From: Nocardia cyriacigeorgica
GTDB lineage: Bacteria > Actinomycetota > Actinomycetes > Mycobacteriales > Mycobacteriaceae
Assembly (NCBI RefSeq): GCF_010858045.1
Contig: NZ_JAAGVC010000015.1
Location: 1-64,000, forward strand
Reading direction: 5' to 3'
Length of the DNA: 64,000 nt
Of the stretch, positions 63,829 through 64,000 are shown piece by piece. Position numbers and translations under genes: made by a program. Position 1 is the first letter of the stretch. Each line of letters opens with the position of its first letter. A model generated the notes under the pieces. That model did no database searches, was not told where the DNA came from, and was given only the letters and a program-made list of their open reading frames with translations.

Positions 63829-64000
63829 TCCACTCCTCATTCGGGTATCGGCGAACTGCGCTCCATCGTCCCATGGGTAGGGGCAGGCACCCTCCGCTGG
63901 CCCGTGCATTGCCGCAATTACCGGCGGCCACACGATGATCGGGGGCCCGCGGACCGCTTCGGTGCGGATGTGATCGCGGCGGCTCGCCGTTATATTCCAG

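Overview
The window is high-GC actinobacterial DNA. Gene content and order point to the Mycobacteriales, most likely Nocardia. The backbone genes follow the order I remember from Mycobacterium tuberculosis between era and lepA: phoH-ybeY-corC-like-deaminase-like-era, hemW, hrcA-dnaJ2-rsmE, sulfite reductase-cysH-chelatase, sulfate ABC transporter, GH15 family, lepA. Several blocks absent from that order sit between them: Qsd lactone genes, Hsp70-like genes, a Ser/Thr kinase cluster, an IniB/IniA-like locus and a toxin locus. The genus is an inference. Features were read by eye; no database search was run.

Region by region. 1-3.6 kb: the 3' part of a large gene ending in an ADP-ribosyltransferase domain, followed by three tandem paralogues that look like its immunity genes. 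The middle paralogue is frameshifted. 3.7-8.9 kb: an XRE regulator with a small upstream gene, an unknown protein with a toxin-like C-terminal domain, an alpha/beta hydrolase and an amidase. 8.9-16.2 kb: a membrane-anchored periplasmic-binding-like protein and a kinase/lipoprotein/kinase operon. 16.3-20.7 kb: the RNA-maintenance operon phoH to era. 21-28.6 kb: hemW, an AraC-type regulator divergent from an oxidoreductase, a YbaB-like gene, and hrcA-dnaJ2-rsmE. 28.6-35.1 kb: a SnoaL-like gene and the sulfite reductase/cysH/cysD/cysN/chelatase operon. 35.2-41 kb: WYL/VOC pair, HAD phosphatase, and the quorum-quenching qsdR/qsdA/acyl-CoA ligase locus. 41-48.8 kb: two Hsp70-like proteins flanking an SDR, an FprB-like reductase and an AurF-like diiron protein. 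49-53.2 kb: sulfate transporter operon. 53.2-57.5 kb: M48 peptidase, small membrane proteins, a methyltransferase and a GH15 protein. 57.5-64 kb: a dynamin-like GTPase with an IniB-like Gly/Pro-rich partner, then lepA.

The strongest shared theme is sulfur assimilation. Sulfate is imported by Sbp/CysTWA, activated by CysDN, reduced by CysH and the siroheme sulfite reductase, and CbiX-type chelatase supplies siroheme. Both operons start with a tiny leaderless ORF carrying cysteine codons (29248-29340 and 53081-53170). Each has a -10 element exactly 7 nt before its start codon, and they correspond to the cysteine-responsive leader peptides described in mycobacteria.

Other regulatory signals read directly are two leaderless MerR-type promoters with 19-bp spacers and internal dyads (before the SnoaL-like gene and before the methyltransferase), a 9-bp-arm operator in front of qsdA, a TetR-type palindrome between the hydrolase and the amidase, and palindromes in front of the AraC, WYL and AurF-like genes. 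I see no tRNA, rRNA, CRISPR array, insertion sequence or integrase.
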